From Melastoma dodecandrum (Eukaryota; Streptophyta; Magnoliopsida; Myrtales; Melastomataceae): 64,000 bases of DNA. The notes under the pieces were generated by a model. The model saw only the letters and a list, made by a program, of their open reading frames with translations. It was not told where the DNA came from and did no database searches. The stretch spans positions 888,001 through 952,000 of the forward strand of contig JARUPY010000533.1 in assembly GCA_029817715.1 (NCBI GenBank), read 5' to 3'. Both the position numbers and the translations under genes were made by a program. Positions within the stretch are counted from its first letter, which is position 1; the number at the start of each line of letters is the position of its first letter. Positions 12,422 to 22,334 of this stretch are shown here, one piece after another.

Positions 12422-14850
12422 ATGGGAGATTCAAATGCAATGACCATTGATTTTCTCCGTGCTCGTTTATTATCTGAAAGAGCTGTCTCCAGAACGGCTA
12501 GGCAGAGAGCTGATGAACTGGCACGACGGGTGTGGATAATGAAATTTATGCAGTCATAGAAAATATTTCGTTTTTAGATTATATATATATTTATGGGAAT
12601 CTCTTTGCCTTGTGTGGTAAACTGTAGGTCATTGAGCTGAAAGAACAGCTGCAAGTAGTGTCCATCCAGAGGAAGAAGGCTGAGAAGGCTACGGCAGATG
12701 TTCTTGCTATTTTGGAGATCCATGGGATAAGTGATGCTTCAGAAGACTATTATTTGAGTTCCGACAATGACGAAACACCTCGTACAGTGGCAAAAGCTAA
12801 TGGTCAAACAAAAGCAGGAGAAAGCTCTCTTAATTTAAAGCAACTAGGAAATGAGTTGGAGGATATTTCCTCTCCCAAAACTGAATCTTCCATTGTCTTT
12901 GGTAGAAGATTGTCTTGGAGAGGCTGTAAAGATTCCTCGCCATCTCTTGACAAGTTTAAGGAAGCTTCAATGAGAAGGCGCAGTGGTCTAGTAGTATCTA
13001 TGGCAAAACCTTCAAGCCACAGTCTCGGAAAATCATGCCGCCAGATTAGACAGAGAAATCAGAGGTTTGGCATATCTTTAAATACACATTAATCTTTTAT
13101 AATGTGTGTGATTTTGTGTTTTGGGTTGGAGGGGGAAGGATGATTCTCGTTTCTTCAGGTATCTCAAGATTCTGTCAATGACTAGTTGCTGCATATACTT
13201 AGATGGTAGATCAAGGGGTAACATACCCCTGACATTGCTTATATTACTGTTGCTTCACTTGGTACAGATTCGAAGCCTCCGAGGGTATGAACAGCTCCCA
13301 GCAATCATACCATGGCAATGATGAAGTTTCCAGTGGCGAAATGTGCCAAAATGCAGCTGGTGATGGGCCTGACATTCAAAATGGAAGTTTTGAGTTTAAC
13401 AAAGAGAAGGTACAACCCCCAGATACAGATACTTCTGTGCTAGTAGATGAAAGAAATGCAGTCAATGCCGCCAGGCATCAACGCGATGAGCATGGAGAGG
13501 AGACAAATATGGAGAAGGCGCTACAGCATCAAGAACAGCTCATTGGCCAGTATGAAGCAGTGGAGAAGGCTCAGAGAGAATGGGAAGAGAAGTTTCAAGA
13601 AAACAGGAGCAGTGCCCTGGTATGGATTTGAAAAACTGGACTAATAGTCTCTTTCTCGATTCAGTTAGCTTCGCTCGTGCTACACTGGCTAACGATGGCA
13701 TGCTCATACTTTCATAGTCGAGTTCCGTGTGATTATAGTTTTCCATGGTTTACTTCTTTTCTTTTGATCCTTTTCTTTTTCACATAGCCCTGGAATCAGA
13801 TGATTAACTCTTTGGTGATATTAATGATAGGAAACATGTGATCCTAGTAATCATTCTGACGTGACGGAGGAGGCAGAGGAGAAGCCTCAAGTTCCCGGAT
13901 CGCCTGCAGCAGTTACAGTACCTTATGCAGAAGCAAAATCAGAACTCAGAGACGCTTCCATCACCAAGACATCTCCAGTAGAACAGCATGAACTCTCTGT
14001 TCCTGCCTTACGAGCCGAGCATGGCCATTTCCTACCTACATCCTACCAGGAACTTCCTTCGAAGGTCATGAATGACCTGAATCAATCACACACGTTTCAT
14101 CTGCCAAATGATAAGGGAAAGAACCAGAAGGTAGATTCCTGTGCTCAACCACCAGCGAGGACGCCATTTTCTACTGATGATTCCCTACGTACTGATACCC
14201 CAGTGAGGCAAGTGGTGGGTAACCCTCATCCCACTGTTAATGCCTTGGTGCCTCATGTAACTACTGCCAGCATGTTGACCGGTGTCCTCGATTCACTGAA
14301 ACAAGCCAAGTTGACACTGCACAAACAGATTTCGAGAGATCCTAGTTCAGATAACAGGCATCTCGGAAGTACGATGGAGCCATTCTTGCTAAAACCAGAA
14401 TCAAGGAACGGGTTGGACATCCCCGGTGGTTTTTCTGGGCTCTTTAGGCTTCCCTCCGACATTTCTCCGGCTACTTATGCTGAGGGCAATATGCCCGGCT
14501 CAAGTACCTGGGCGAGCTCAGCACGCTTTCATCCTGGAAGCCAGCCCATGCATCCTGCTGGCAATATGCACCAGTACATAGGAAGCAATCTCAGTTTCCC
14601 CAAAGACGATCGACTTGTCTCTGGACAATTCTTCGATGTGGGTCAAAGAACCATTAGCCCAGATCTCCATATGTATCCCTGCCTGGACAGGAGCACACAT
14701 GATTATCCGCCACACCAACTGCCAGGAACGCTTCCCAACTTGGGAGGAATTCCAAGACCTCATCCCTCATCAGGTCTGACACCTCAGGTGAGCCGCTCCG
14801 CTCGCCTTTCGCATAATGACCGTCACTATGCCGGTCCGGGTTCGTTTTGA
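12422..14850 (+). CDS. Plant-specific coiled-coil protein of unknown function
   Basis: Four coding exons, 12422-12529, 12628-13064, 13268-13619 and 13831-14850, give 638 residues. The N-terminus MGDSNAMTIDFLRARLLSER is a strongly conserved start in a plant family without a known job. It is followed by RTARQRADELARRVIELKEQLQ, a heptad-type helix, then KKAEKATADVLAILEIHGISD. The second exon has basic Ser-rich parts (GRRLSWRGCKDSSPS, RRRSG) that look like phosphorylation targets. The third exon holds a second coiled coil (residues about 265-298, EEKFQENRSS). The long last exon is Pro/Ser/His-rich and predicted disordered. No membrane segment or catalytic motif is seen. I do not know its function; a scaffold or cytoskeleton-linked role would be a guess from the coiled coils. 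Confidence 0.85.
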
Positions 14851-16493
14851 CAGTAACTAAATGATGCAGCAGGGGCAGGGACACTGTTTGTAACTTAAAA
14901 CCGAGACAAGTGTGGAGAGTTTAGCTTAGTGTTGTTTAGAGTGGCGGCTTTTAGGAAATGTGGACTATATTATACGCACGTCATGATGGGCTTCAAGGCC
15001 CAATTATGGATTTGATTCCAAATCAAGGCCCATTTACTTCAAGAGTAGATGGGCCTTCTAGGCCCAACAAACATTTAATAATCATGTCACCATTGCTTGA
15101 CCACCAATTTGTAGGCAAAAAATTTGCATACAAAAATTGATGAATTCGACGCACACTCACCATCTTGTATTTCTTGAAAGTCAATGCGTCACGAATGAGT
15201 ATCGCAAACGTCATCGTTTTATATGTAATGTTCTATTATAATAAGAATGTCATGGGGAGCACTAAATTAGTCATTGTCAAGGGCTGTTAAACCTACCTAA
15301 ATTAAGGCTACACTAATCTACGAAGACTACAAAAAATATGGGTAGTTAGGAAATTAGGGATATTAGTTTGTCCTAGTCATTTGTTGGAAGGAAATTTAAG
15401 GATCCATCATTAGTCTTAGTCATTTTCTAATGACCTCATCCAATCTAATGACATTGCGAAATTTACTACAATAAGAAAAGGTTCATGTTGTATTGGGCCT
15501 GAATTCGCTTGCTATAAATCCCCAAGTTTATATCATCACATGTGACAGCATCCCCTTAGACCATCATTAAACTACATCACTATATTTTACCATGATTTAA
15601 AGGGATTATCAATTTATTTTTCACCAGAAATATTTGATTATATGGACTGCTTTTATCTGTACAGGCCACTAATGAGAATGACAGTATGATTATATTAATG
15701 TGAGTGAGATTTTCTCTTCTTTTTGTTACATTTCATGATAAAAAAAGGGTCACTAGTTGGATAAACATGGACAAAGGAAGCTTTTTTTTTTGGGGGGGGG
15801 GGTATGATGGTCTAAATTCCCTAATGATGACTTTGCTTAATTGACTAGCACTAATCCGAGTGTGGCTTTGTATAATGAGATTAGACCTCCACTACCCTAT
15901 TTGCTCAACAACAGTAGGATTAGATTAAACCCTTAATGGGACTGGGATTGGGTTAGAGTAGTCCAATTTATCATTGTTCCTACACCTTCTTAGTGCACAT
16001 GTCCTACTCTTATGCGTACAAGCCGAAGCATCAAATAATTAATTAATTAATTATTGTGAATCAAAATTAAAATTTTGCCTTGAAATCCAAAATTTAACCA
16101 CTAAGAGTCTTCAATGATTGATAATATACGCAAACACCCAAAAAAGGAAAAGAAAAGAAAGGGGATAAAATCCTCCCCATTCAACCAACGTGAAATGACG
16201 GTAATACCCCTCCCGCTCTCCGGCTCTTTGTTCCACACTCTACGGATTCTTTAGAGACAAAAACCTCTGTCACTGTCTCTCCTCCTCTGTCAGCGCCGGC
16301 ACCCCCATTTCTCCATGATTCTCAGCGCTACCCGAGGAATGAAGACCAACCCTGTTCTTATTCCCGGCGGATCTTCCTTGTTCTTGTCGAAAGGTTGAAT
16401 CTTTTTTTTTTTAATAAAAATTTTGGTGGGATCGGTAGACTGAGCTCGGAGGGGGATCAATATTGGGAGGAAGGGAACGGAAAGGTTGTGGGG
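14851..16493. other. AT-rich intergenic region
   Basis: About 1.6 kb holds no gene that I can support. It carries a GGCCCA/TGGGCC cluster (14990-15070, listed separately), a T/G homopolymer pair (about 15783-15802), an attaattaatt run near 16037-16050 and, from about 16195, CT-rich sequence consistent with the promoter and leader of the RING-H2 gene. Confidence 0.45.
14990..15070. promoter_or_regulatory. Cluster of TGGGCC/T (site II-type) motifs in both orientations
   Basis: Within about 80 bp there are five copies: gatgggcttc, aaggcccaat, aaggcccatt, gatgggcctt and taggcccaac. TGGGCC/T elements are known as TCP-bound site II motifs of plant housekeeping promoters. Here the cluster lies about 140 bp beyond the stop of the coiled-coil gene and about 1.4 kb from the next start, so its target is unclear. 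Confidence 0.35.
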
Positions 16494-17817
16494 ATGATAT
16501 CTTCAGGGGTGAATCTGGTGATGACGGCGATCGGTTTCTGCGTCAGCACCTTGTTCATAGTCTTCATCTGCACCCGCCTCATCTGGGCCCGTATCCAGCT
16601 CCACGCCGCCCGTAGGCGCCGCGCCGCCTCCTCTTTCCCCGTCTCTTCCCAAACCGATCTCGCCGTCGTGAGTTCTCACTGGCTCGTTGATCCGTTCTGT
16701 GACTCGCTTGTCTGGTTGAGGAATTCCGTTGAGTTTTCTGCTCTGTTCGACTCGTGCCAAGACGTGGAAGTTAACTGTTTTATCCGTTTCCATCATCTCT
16801 TTCGTGCTATGCATCACCTCGTTTCGTCCCGGGGATGTTTTCGATTGCGTGATTCCCATCTGGTGAAAATCCGGAGTTGGTTTGGGATTGCCTCGTGCTG
16901 ATCCCTTCCATTGAACCGCTGCTTGAGTGCTTCACTTGTTGTCTATGGACAGTTAGAGAGGGGCTTGCACGGTTTGGAGCCAGTGATGATATCCAACTTC
17001 CCAACGAAGAAGTATGGCGAAGACGGGTTCTCCCCTTGTGCCGAACATTCGCAGTATGCGTTTCTCCCCCCACATTTGTTGGTGTTATGTCATGTCATGT
17101 GGTGTGTATTGGAAGTGAGTTTGGTTGGCTTCTTCACGAAGAAGTATGGAGTTGGTGCAACTTCTTCCCAAGTTGGTAGAGAATTTCGCCTCTTTTGATC
17201 TTTTGGTTTAGATCTGTCCTACTGGGAATTGATTTCTTGAAGAAGAGTTCACTCTTGGACAAGGCAGGTAGGGGCATCCAATAAGTTGGATCCGAGCATT
17301 GTACGATAGTTGCGCGTATAGGACTCATCGAGGCTTCTCTTTTTGAATGTGTTATGTTGTTTTAGAAGTTCACCCACGTGTTTGCAGATGCACAGTGTGC
17401 CTTTCCGAGTACCGCCCCGGGGATATGTTGCGTATCCTCCCAAACTGTGGGCACTCCTTTCATGCAACCTGCATCGACATATGGCTCCAGCAGCACTCTA
17501 CCTGTCCAGTCTGCCGAGTCTCACTACACGAGTTCCCCGAGAAAAGCCGCCTGATGCAACCCTCACCTAGTTCAGCTTGTCGATACAACCACAGGGGCAT
17601 GGCTTCTTGCCACTCCCCTCACTGTATATTAGCCAATCAAAGCCTCCCATCGAGATCCCACAACTGCCCTATGATGGCAGGCCCCCTTCAAGAAACCCGA
17701 TGCACGCACGAGAAAAGTACAGCAGATGGCATTCGAGCTTCCCCTTCACTAAATGACGCTAGACAGTTCTCGAAAGACACCAGTCAGGATCACGCCAGAA
17801 GCCAATCAAGTGCCTGA
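16494..17817 (+). CDS. ATL-family RING-H2 finger E3 ubiquitin ligase
   Basis: Three exons, 16494-16667, 16953-17053 and 17388-17817, give 234 residues. ATL proteins are membrane-anchored E3 ligases that recruit E2 enzymes through a RING-H2 domain. The start [15 protein letters not shown] begins a single membrane helix (residues about 5-27), followed by a basic stretch ([11 protein letters not shown]). Exon 2 encodes [17 protein letters not shown], the GLD-like linker of the ATL family. Exon 3 holds a complete RING-H2: CTVC, 14 residues, CGH, H two residues on, C, then [11 protein letters not shown]. All eight ligands are present, with the Trp before the seventh Cys that ATL proteins use to bind E2. 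The Ser-rich tail is about 80 residues. Both introns keep the frame. The member number is not certain; it resembles the ATL7/ATL59 type. Confidence 0.88.
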
Positions 17818-18356
17818 CCAATGGCGGAATGAAGTCGGTTTCCAGCTTACTGTAAATACTGTTGGCAAAATGGCACTGGTTGTATAACTCATTAACATCA
17901 GTTGTAGGGTTAGAAGTAGAAGTGCTGAGTCTTCTTAAAAAGATGTTCTTCTACTACACAATGTTCCCTTCAATATGCGATGGAAAAAGGAGTGAGTTTT
18001 CATCATTCTTATGTTGGGAATTCCAATTTTTCCGAGTGAAAAAAACAATCATAGGACAGGACTGTTCTAAATCTAGCCGAGGGGAACATCATTGATTGTC
18101 ACTGTCTAATGCCTCGCAACTTGTGAACAAGAAACATTTCATGTAAGAAGGGAGTCCTTTCCACCATCTTAAGGAAATATATAGACAACAGTCTTCACAT
18201 TAGACCTTCAATTCGTTACTTCACCACAGGTAATGCATTTCCAGATAACAAACATCATGTCCTACGCATTTATCAGATGTGCATTACACATACTACCTAA
18301 TCTTCAAAATTTTACCCACTCGGTAGAAGAAACGTAGATCAGCAGTTTCTTTCTAA
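17818..18356. other. Convergent 3' region, no gene
   Basis: This region lies between the stops of the RING-H2 gene (+) and the NIFK-like gene (-). It is AT-rich and has no open frame with recognisable content. It presumably holds both 3' untranslated regions. Confidence 0.5.
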
Positions 18357-20138
18357 TTACACATCTTTGTTGAACTTTATCTTCTTAGGCGCCGTTATCT
18401 TGAGGTCACCCACCTGCAAAATAAACCCTGAAACAGTCACTCAACTTGGAGCTAACATCCTATGTTGAGCAGAGTTTAATAAGAAAGCTGTCGGGCGAAT
18501 TTTCCACTGAGTGTGCTACGTCGAAAAGGTGGCAAATGACAAGGTATCCGCACTTACAATTTCAGGGCATTCATAGTCAATTCCGGCCGCCTCTATACTC
18601 CTTTTCCGCTTCTTATCACGTTTGACTATAGATTTCAGCAGCTTCTGCTGCTCTTGTAATGTTCTTTCCTGTAACATCAAACCAAAAAGGTGTCGACAAT
18701 GGATTGAAACAACTCAAAATGCCTAGAAAGGAACCACTCTTTGAAGTACCTTATTAAGTTGCTGTCTCTGAATTTGAACACGATCAACTGGCTTAAACCG
18801 GTAATTGAATCCCTTCCATCTAAGAGACATCCAGGAAGTCAGAAACAAATCAGGCTGCCCGCACGATTGCATGAAAGAATGACTATCGACACCCCATTTA
18901 CAACAATGCCAATTTTCCCTTCACGCCATCTAAATTCTCAATTATAGGATGCTTCTCATGCCATCACATCACAAACAAACCAATCTTTCAAAGTGAAAAG
19001 AAACAGACAGAACAGAACTTACAGATTTGGATGAACGTGCTCTTGTGGAATCAAATGAACTTGCAGTAAATGCTCGTAAAGGAGATAATTATGCATTGTG
19101 TCTGCTACTATTTTGGCCACCTGCAGTGAGGGAGTAATGTCACAAAGAAGTCACAAACAGATATCATCAGTATTGAGTCTCTCCAATAGAATAAATTTAA
19201 TTTAGAAGTACCTCAGGAGACTCGAACTGTATGAAGCCAAAGTGCTTCGACTTTCCCGTCTGTGAAGGAATAAGAGAAGCAAGCAATCAAATTGAAAGCT
19301 TGTGTTCTACCCATCACTACAATGATAGGCAACTGTCTTCCCCACTTCCAAAGTATAAGCACCATAGGACACATAAAAGAACTGTAGTGGAAAGCATTGT
19401 CAAAGGTAAAAGCCCGATTTTTTAAAGTAAATTTTGTGTAGCCAGAAATTTCCTCTACTTCAGGAATTATAAAAGTAATCTTCTTAAGGAACTATAAAAA
19501 TATCTTGATGGACAGAGGCCTATTTACCCAATGTAAAGGCGTGCCAATTTAATGCTCCAAATCATGACAAACAAAATCAACTTCACTTTGACAGGGGTTT
19601 CAACAAATGATTGCAGGATAGCAGGATGACACATGACGTGTTAAATACTATCAAATGCAAACAAAGTTAGAAAATCTCACCTTCTTGTTCCTGGCGATTC
19701 TCAACCTCCTCACCTTACCAAACTGACCAAAGAAACCTGCAATAGAATAAGATTAGCAAATCGAAAACACCATCAACTGAATCCAAGATAGATAAGCCCG
19801 ATACCTTCGATCTCCTTCTCATAAAATCCATGCGGAATTCGGCCAATGTACAAAACTGTAGAGTTAACCGGAGAGTCACTCTCCAAAGGCTCTCCTCTGC
19901 GCAATTTCCGAGAGGGACCACCCTCGAGCGGCTAAATGGAGAGAAGAACGCCACACTCGTCGATGAGTCCAAAATCCCACCGGGACAAAAAAAGAAGCAT
20001 CCACAAATGCGGGGAACTAGCGCAGGGCTGTCAACGTACCAGGAAATCAGCAGCGTCGTTATCGTAGCCGTGATCATCCGCCCGAACGGAGGCCTTCTTC
20101 AACGACTTCCTCATCGATTTCTTTCCCTTAACACCCAT
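18357..20138 (-). CDS. NIFK: NIFK/Nop15-like nucleolar RRM protein
   Basis: Eight minus-strand exons, 20138-20040, 19931-19805, 19736-19681, 19259-19212, 19120-19023, 18819-18750, 18668-18558 and 18413-18357, give 221 residues with all phases matching. The family (yeast Nop15, human NIFK) binds pre-rRNA and is needed for 60S subunit maturation in the nucleolus. The N-terminus [15 protein letters not shown] is basic and conserved in plant members (I recall At5g04600). One RRM spans residues about 57-130: RNP2 is VLYIGRI and RNP1 is SKHFGFIQF. After the RRM comes [20 protein letters not shown], a plant/fungal signature, then a basic helical tail (RDKKRKRS) and the end KKIKFNKDV. Upstream, a telo-box and TGGGCT motifs fit co-regulation with ribosome-biogenesis genes. 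Confidence 0.92.
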
Positions 20139-20344
20139 CTCCTAATAACACCACCACAACTACTCCAGAAGAACAGCGTTCGATAGACCTGAAGAAATCA
20201 ATGAGTTCGGGGACAGGAAATCACCTATCTCGAGAATCCTATCAGCGTCGCCTCTCACCGTGGTGGCGGTCCGGAGCGGTTCGTCGGCGGGAGGAGGTGG
20301 AATGGCGTGGAGGGTAGAGGGAAGAAGTGTCCGCCCGGGGGGGT

Positions 20345-20440
20345 GGAGAACTAGGGTTTAGGGAGAATGGACTTCGATTGGAAACTGGGCTTTGTCCTAT
20401 TATTGGGCTGGGTTTTGTTGCCTTTAATGGGCTTTCCACG
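20345..20440 (-). promoter_or_regulatory. Telo-box plus TGGGCT cluster upstream of the NIFK-like gene
   Basis: Upstream of the minus-strand NIFK start there is ctagggtttaggg (20351-20363), which reads AAACCCTA on the gene strand. Three TGGGCT motifs follow between about 20385 and 20435. The pairing of a telo-box with site II (TGGGCC/T) elements is an established feature of plant promoters for ribosomal and nucleolar genes and matches the product encoded. Confidence 0.6.
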
Positions 20441-21235
20441 TTGAACTCAATTGTGATGAAATTGTTCCGTTTGTCGCAGGAAGATGCTTTGCATTCTTCA
20501 CTATGAGTACTCTGAACTTCACTGGGCAGGATGAGATCAACATGTATTGGCGATGACTAATCAAATGCTCGCCCAGGCGCAGTTCTGACCTGGAAAGAAT
20601 TTCATTGACGAGAATGGTTGAATTCATTGTTTTTTTTTTTTGGTAAGCTGGTTGAATTGAATCGCACGCTTCGTCAACGGGGCCCTACGTTGAGAGTAAT
20701 TCCTTACAACCTGAAAGGGACAAAAGAAAGATCTTGTTCTTTCTCGAGGAACTAAAACTCGCTGGTGAAATAGTACTCCAGGGCCATCTCCAAACCTTTC
20801 TAATGGATGCCGTGAGTTCACCTGGGATGGCTGCACTCAGCTTCTTCACAAACCAGCCTTCAGTTAGATTGGCGCAAGCCACGAGCAGTCCAGGTTTCCT
20901 TGAGCAAATCTTCGTACACGGTGCGGATCCAACAATACTACAACCGAGTCGGTCGAAGGCCATTGATGAAAGAAATGCCGGCTCGATTATGTAACCTTTC
21001 GATGCAGGCGAGGGAGTTTTGTTAATAGCAGTGGAAGATTACCTGTTGATCCAGGCTTGCATCTTTTCCAAGACCTGATTAACCTAATCTTCCTTATCAT
21101 AATCAACGCCCTTAATTAATCATTTGCCCATAATATCAACATTCTCTAAAAAGTAAACTCTTCACATATTAAACCCATGTAATCACAACTGTGATTGCCA
21201 TTACAGGTGGATTCACCTCCGGGTTTTCTGGCTCC
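20441..21235. other. Intergenic region with unrecognised open frames
   Basis: Overlapping frames of 85-92 codons exist on both strands (20734-20994 + and 20685-20963 -). Neither carries a motif I know, and each could be the shadow of the other. The minus frame has a run AIPGELTASIRKVWRW that looks protein-like, so a gene relic is possible. A poly-T run lies at about 20631-20640. Confidence 0.3.
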
Positions 21236-21519
21236 TGTTCTAGAACGTGACGTCTCTAAACAGGATGAAGGGAACACTGATCCGCGGCAGGGTGAACAAA
21301 TGGGTCGTCACAGATAAGCTCGGCGATGCCCTCGAGACCAATTCAGCTTCTGAGACGAAGAAGCTCCGCTTCGATGCAGAGGTAAGAACCCGTCCCCTAC
21401 CCTGGCTTCATTCTACATCTCAATCACTTCACTTGGCTGCGTCACGCAGGATGCACCTGCAGGAGCTGTTTGCAAGGTTCTACCTCTTCTCTTGGGAGGG
21501 GCTAAAGTTACTTTGCTAA
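21236..21519 (+). pseudogene. Fragment of a CSLA (glucomannan 4-beta-mannosyltransferase) gene
   Basis: The plus frame reads NRMKGTLIRGRVNKWVVTDKLGDAL, close to the conserved C-terminal segment of plant cellulose-synthase-like A proteins (family form, roughly, H-R-x-K-A-x-x-I-G-L-L-E-A-x-R-V-N-E-W-x-V-T-E-K-L-G-D). Several residues between 'LI' and 'RV' are missing. After a GT at about 21380 the sequence from about 21449 reads RMHLQELFARFYLFSW, matching the next CSLA segment (x-R-x-H-x-x-E-L-x-x-G-F-Y-L-F). No catalytic D,D,D,QxxRW part is found nearby, so this is a short remnant of the last exons. Confidence 0.55.
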
Positions 21520-21524
21520 TTACT

Positions 21525-21865
21525 AAATTTCCACGTTTGTGTACTAACAACCTTTAGTAATAATATTAGTAATTTATTAAATAGTAAAAGTTTAGTAAAA
21601 ACCCAACAGATTTAGTAATAAGAGTGTACACAATAGTGCGTTTAATAAATTTTACTACACGATTTACTAAAAATTTTAGTAAATTACAATTTTGTACTAT
21701 ACGATACAATGTAACAATTTAGTAAAAACTTAATAATTTACTAAACAGTGCGGACTTAGTAAAAAGTCCAACGAGCTTAGTAAAACTAAAGAGAAATGAA
21801 AATTAATAGGTTTAATAATTTTTACTATACGATTTATTAAAAAGTTTAATAAATTACGTACTGTA
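21525..21865. repeat. AT-rich stretch built of degenerate TTTAGTAAA-type units
   Basis: The motif tttagtaaa or its variants (agtaaaagtttagtaaaa, tttactaaaaattttagtaaatt, tttagtaaaaactt, tttactatacgatttatt) recur many times in both orientations across about 340 bp. The pattern opatt 'cgatttactaaaa..ttagtaaatta' occurs twice (near 21660 and 21829). This looks like a decayed low-complexity or MITE-like element. No terminal inverted repeats or target-site duplication could be fixed by eye. Confidence 0.45.
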
Positions 21866-22334
21866 CAATCTATGGCATTCTTCGTCCCCGGGGTTGGCTA
21901 CGTGGGTGATAAATAAATGAAATGTGAAAAAAGGGCGGCAAACATCTTTAGATTAGAAGTAATAATAATAAAAAAATCCCCACATGCATTATTGATTATT
22001 ACTTAAATTAGATTCCAATTATCATGCCTCCCAAATTTCAATTTAATTCAATTTTCTCAGAGCCCTAACTCTCCTTTGCGGCCCGAACCTTCCCTCGCTA
22101 TTTCTCCGGGCTTATCCGACGATTGCGATCTCGCCAGAAGGTAAAAGATCGGATTTTGCTGTCCCTTCTGCACTTGATAGGCCATTTCCTTTGGTGGGGT
22201 TGTTCGAAGTTATGATTTTGCTATTGGGTGCTGCTCTTTTGTTGAATTTTTAGTGTAGTCGGGAAGTTCTTGTCTTTCTTTTTAGGGTTTTTCTTTTTTC
22301 CATTTGGATTCCCGGTGTTGCAATCAAGATAACT

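Noticed and set aside
20685..20994. Overlapping frames on both strands of 85-92 codons
   Set aside because: Neither matches a known family. Listed only as unrecognised intergenic sequence.
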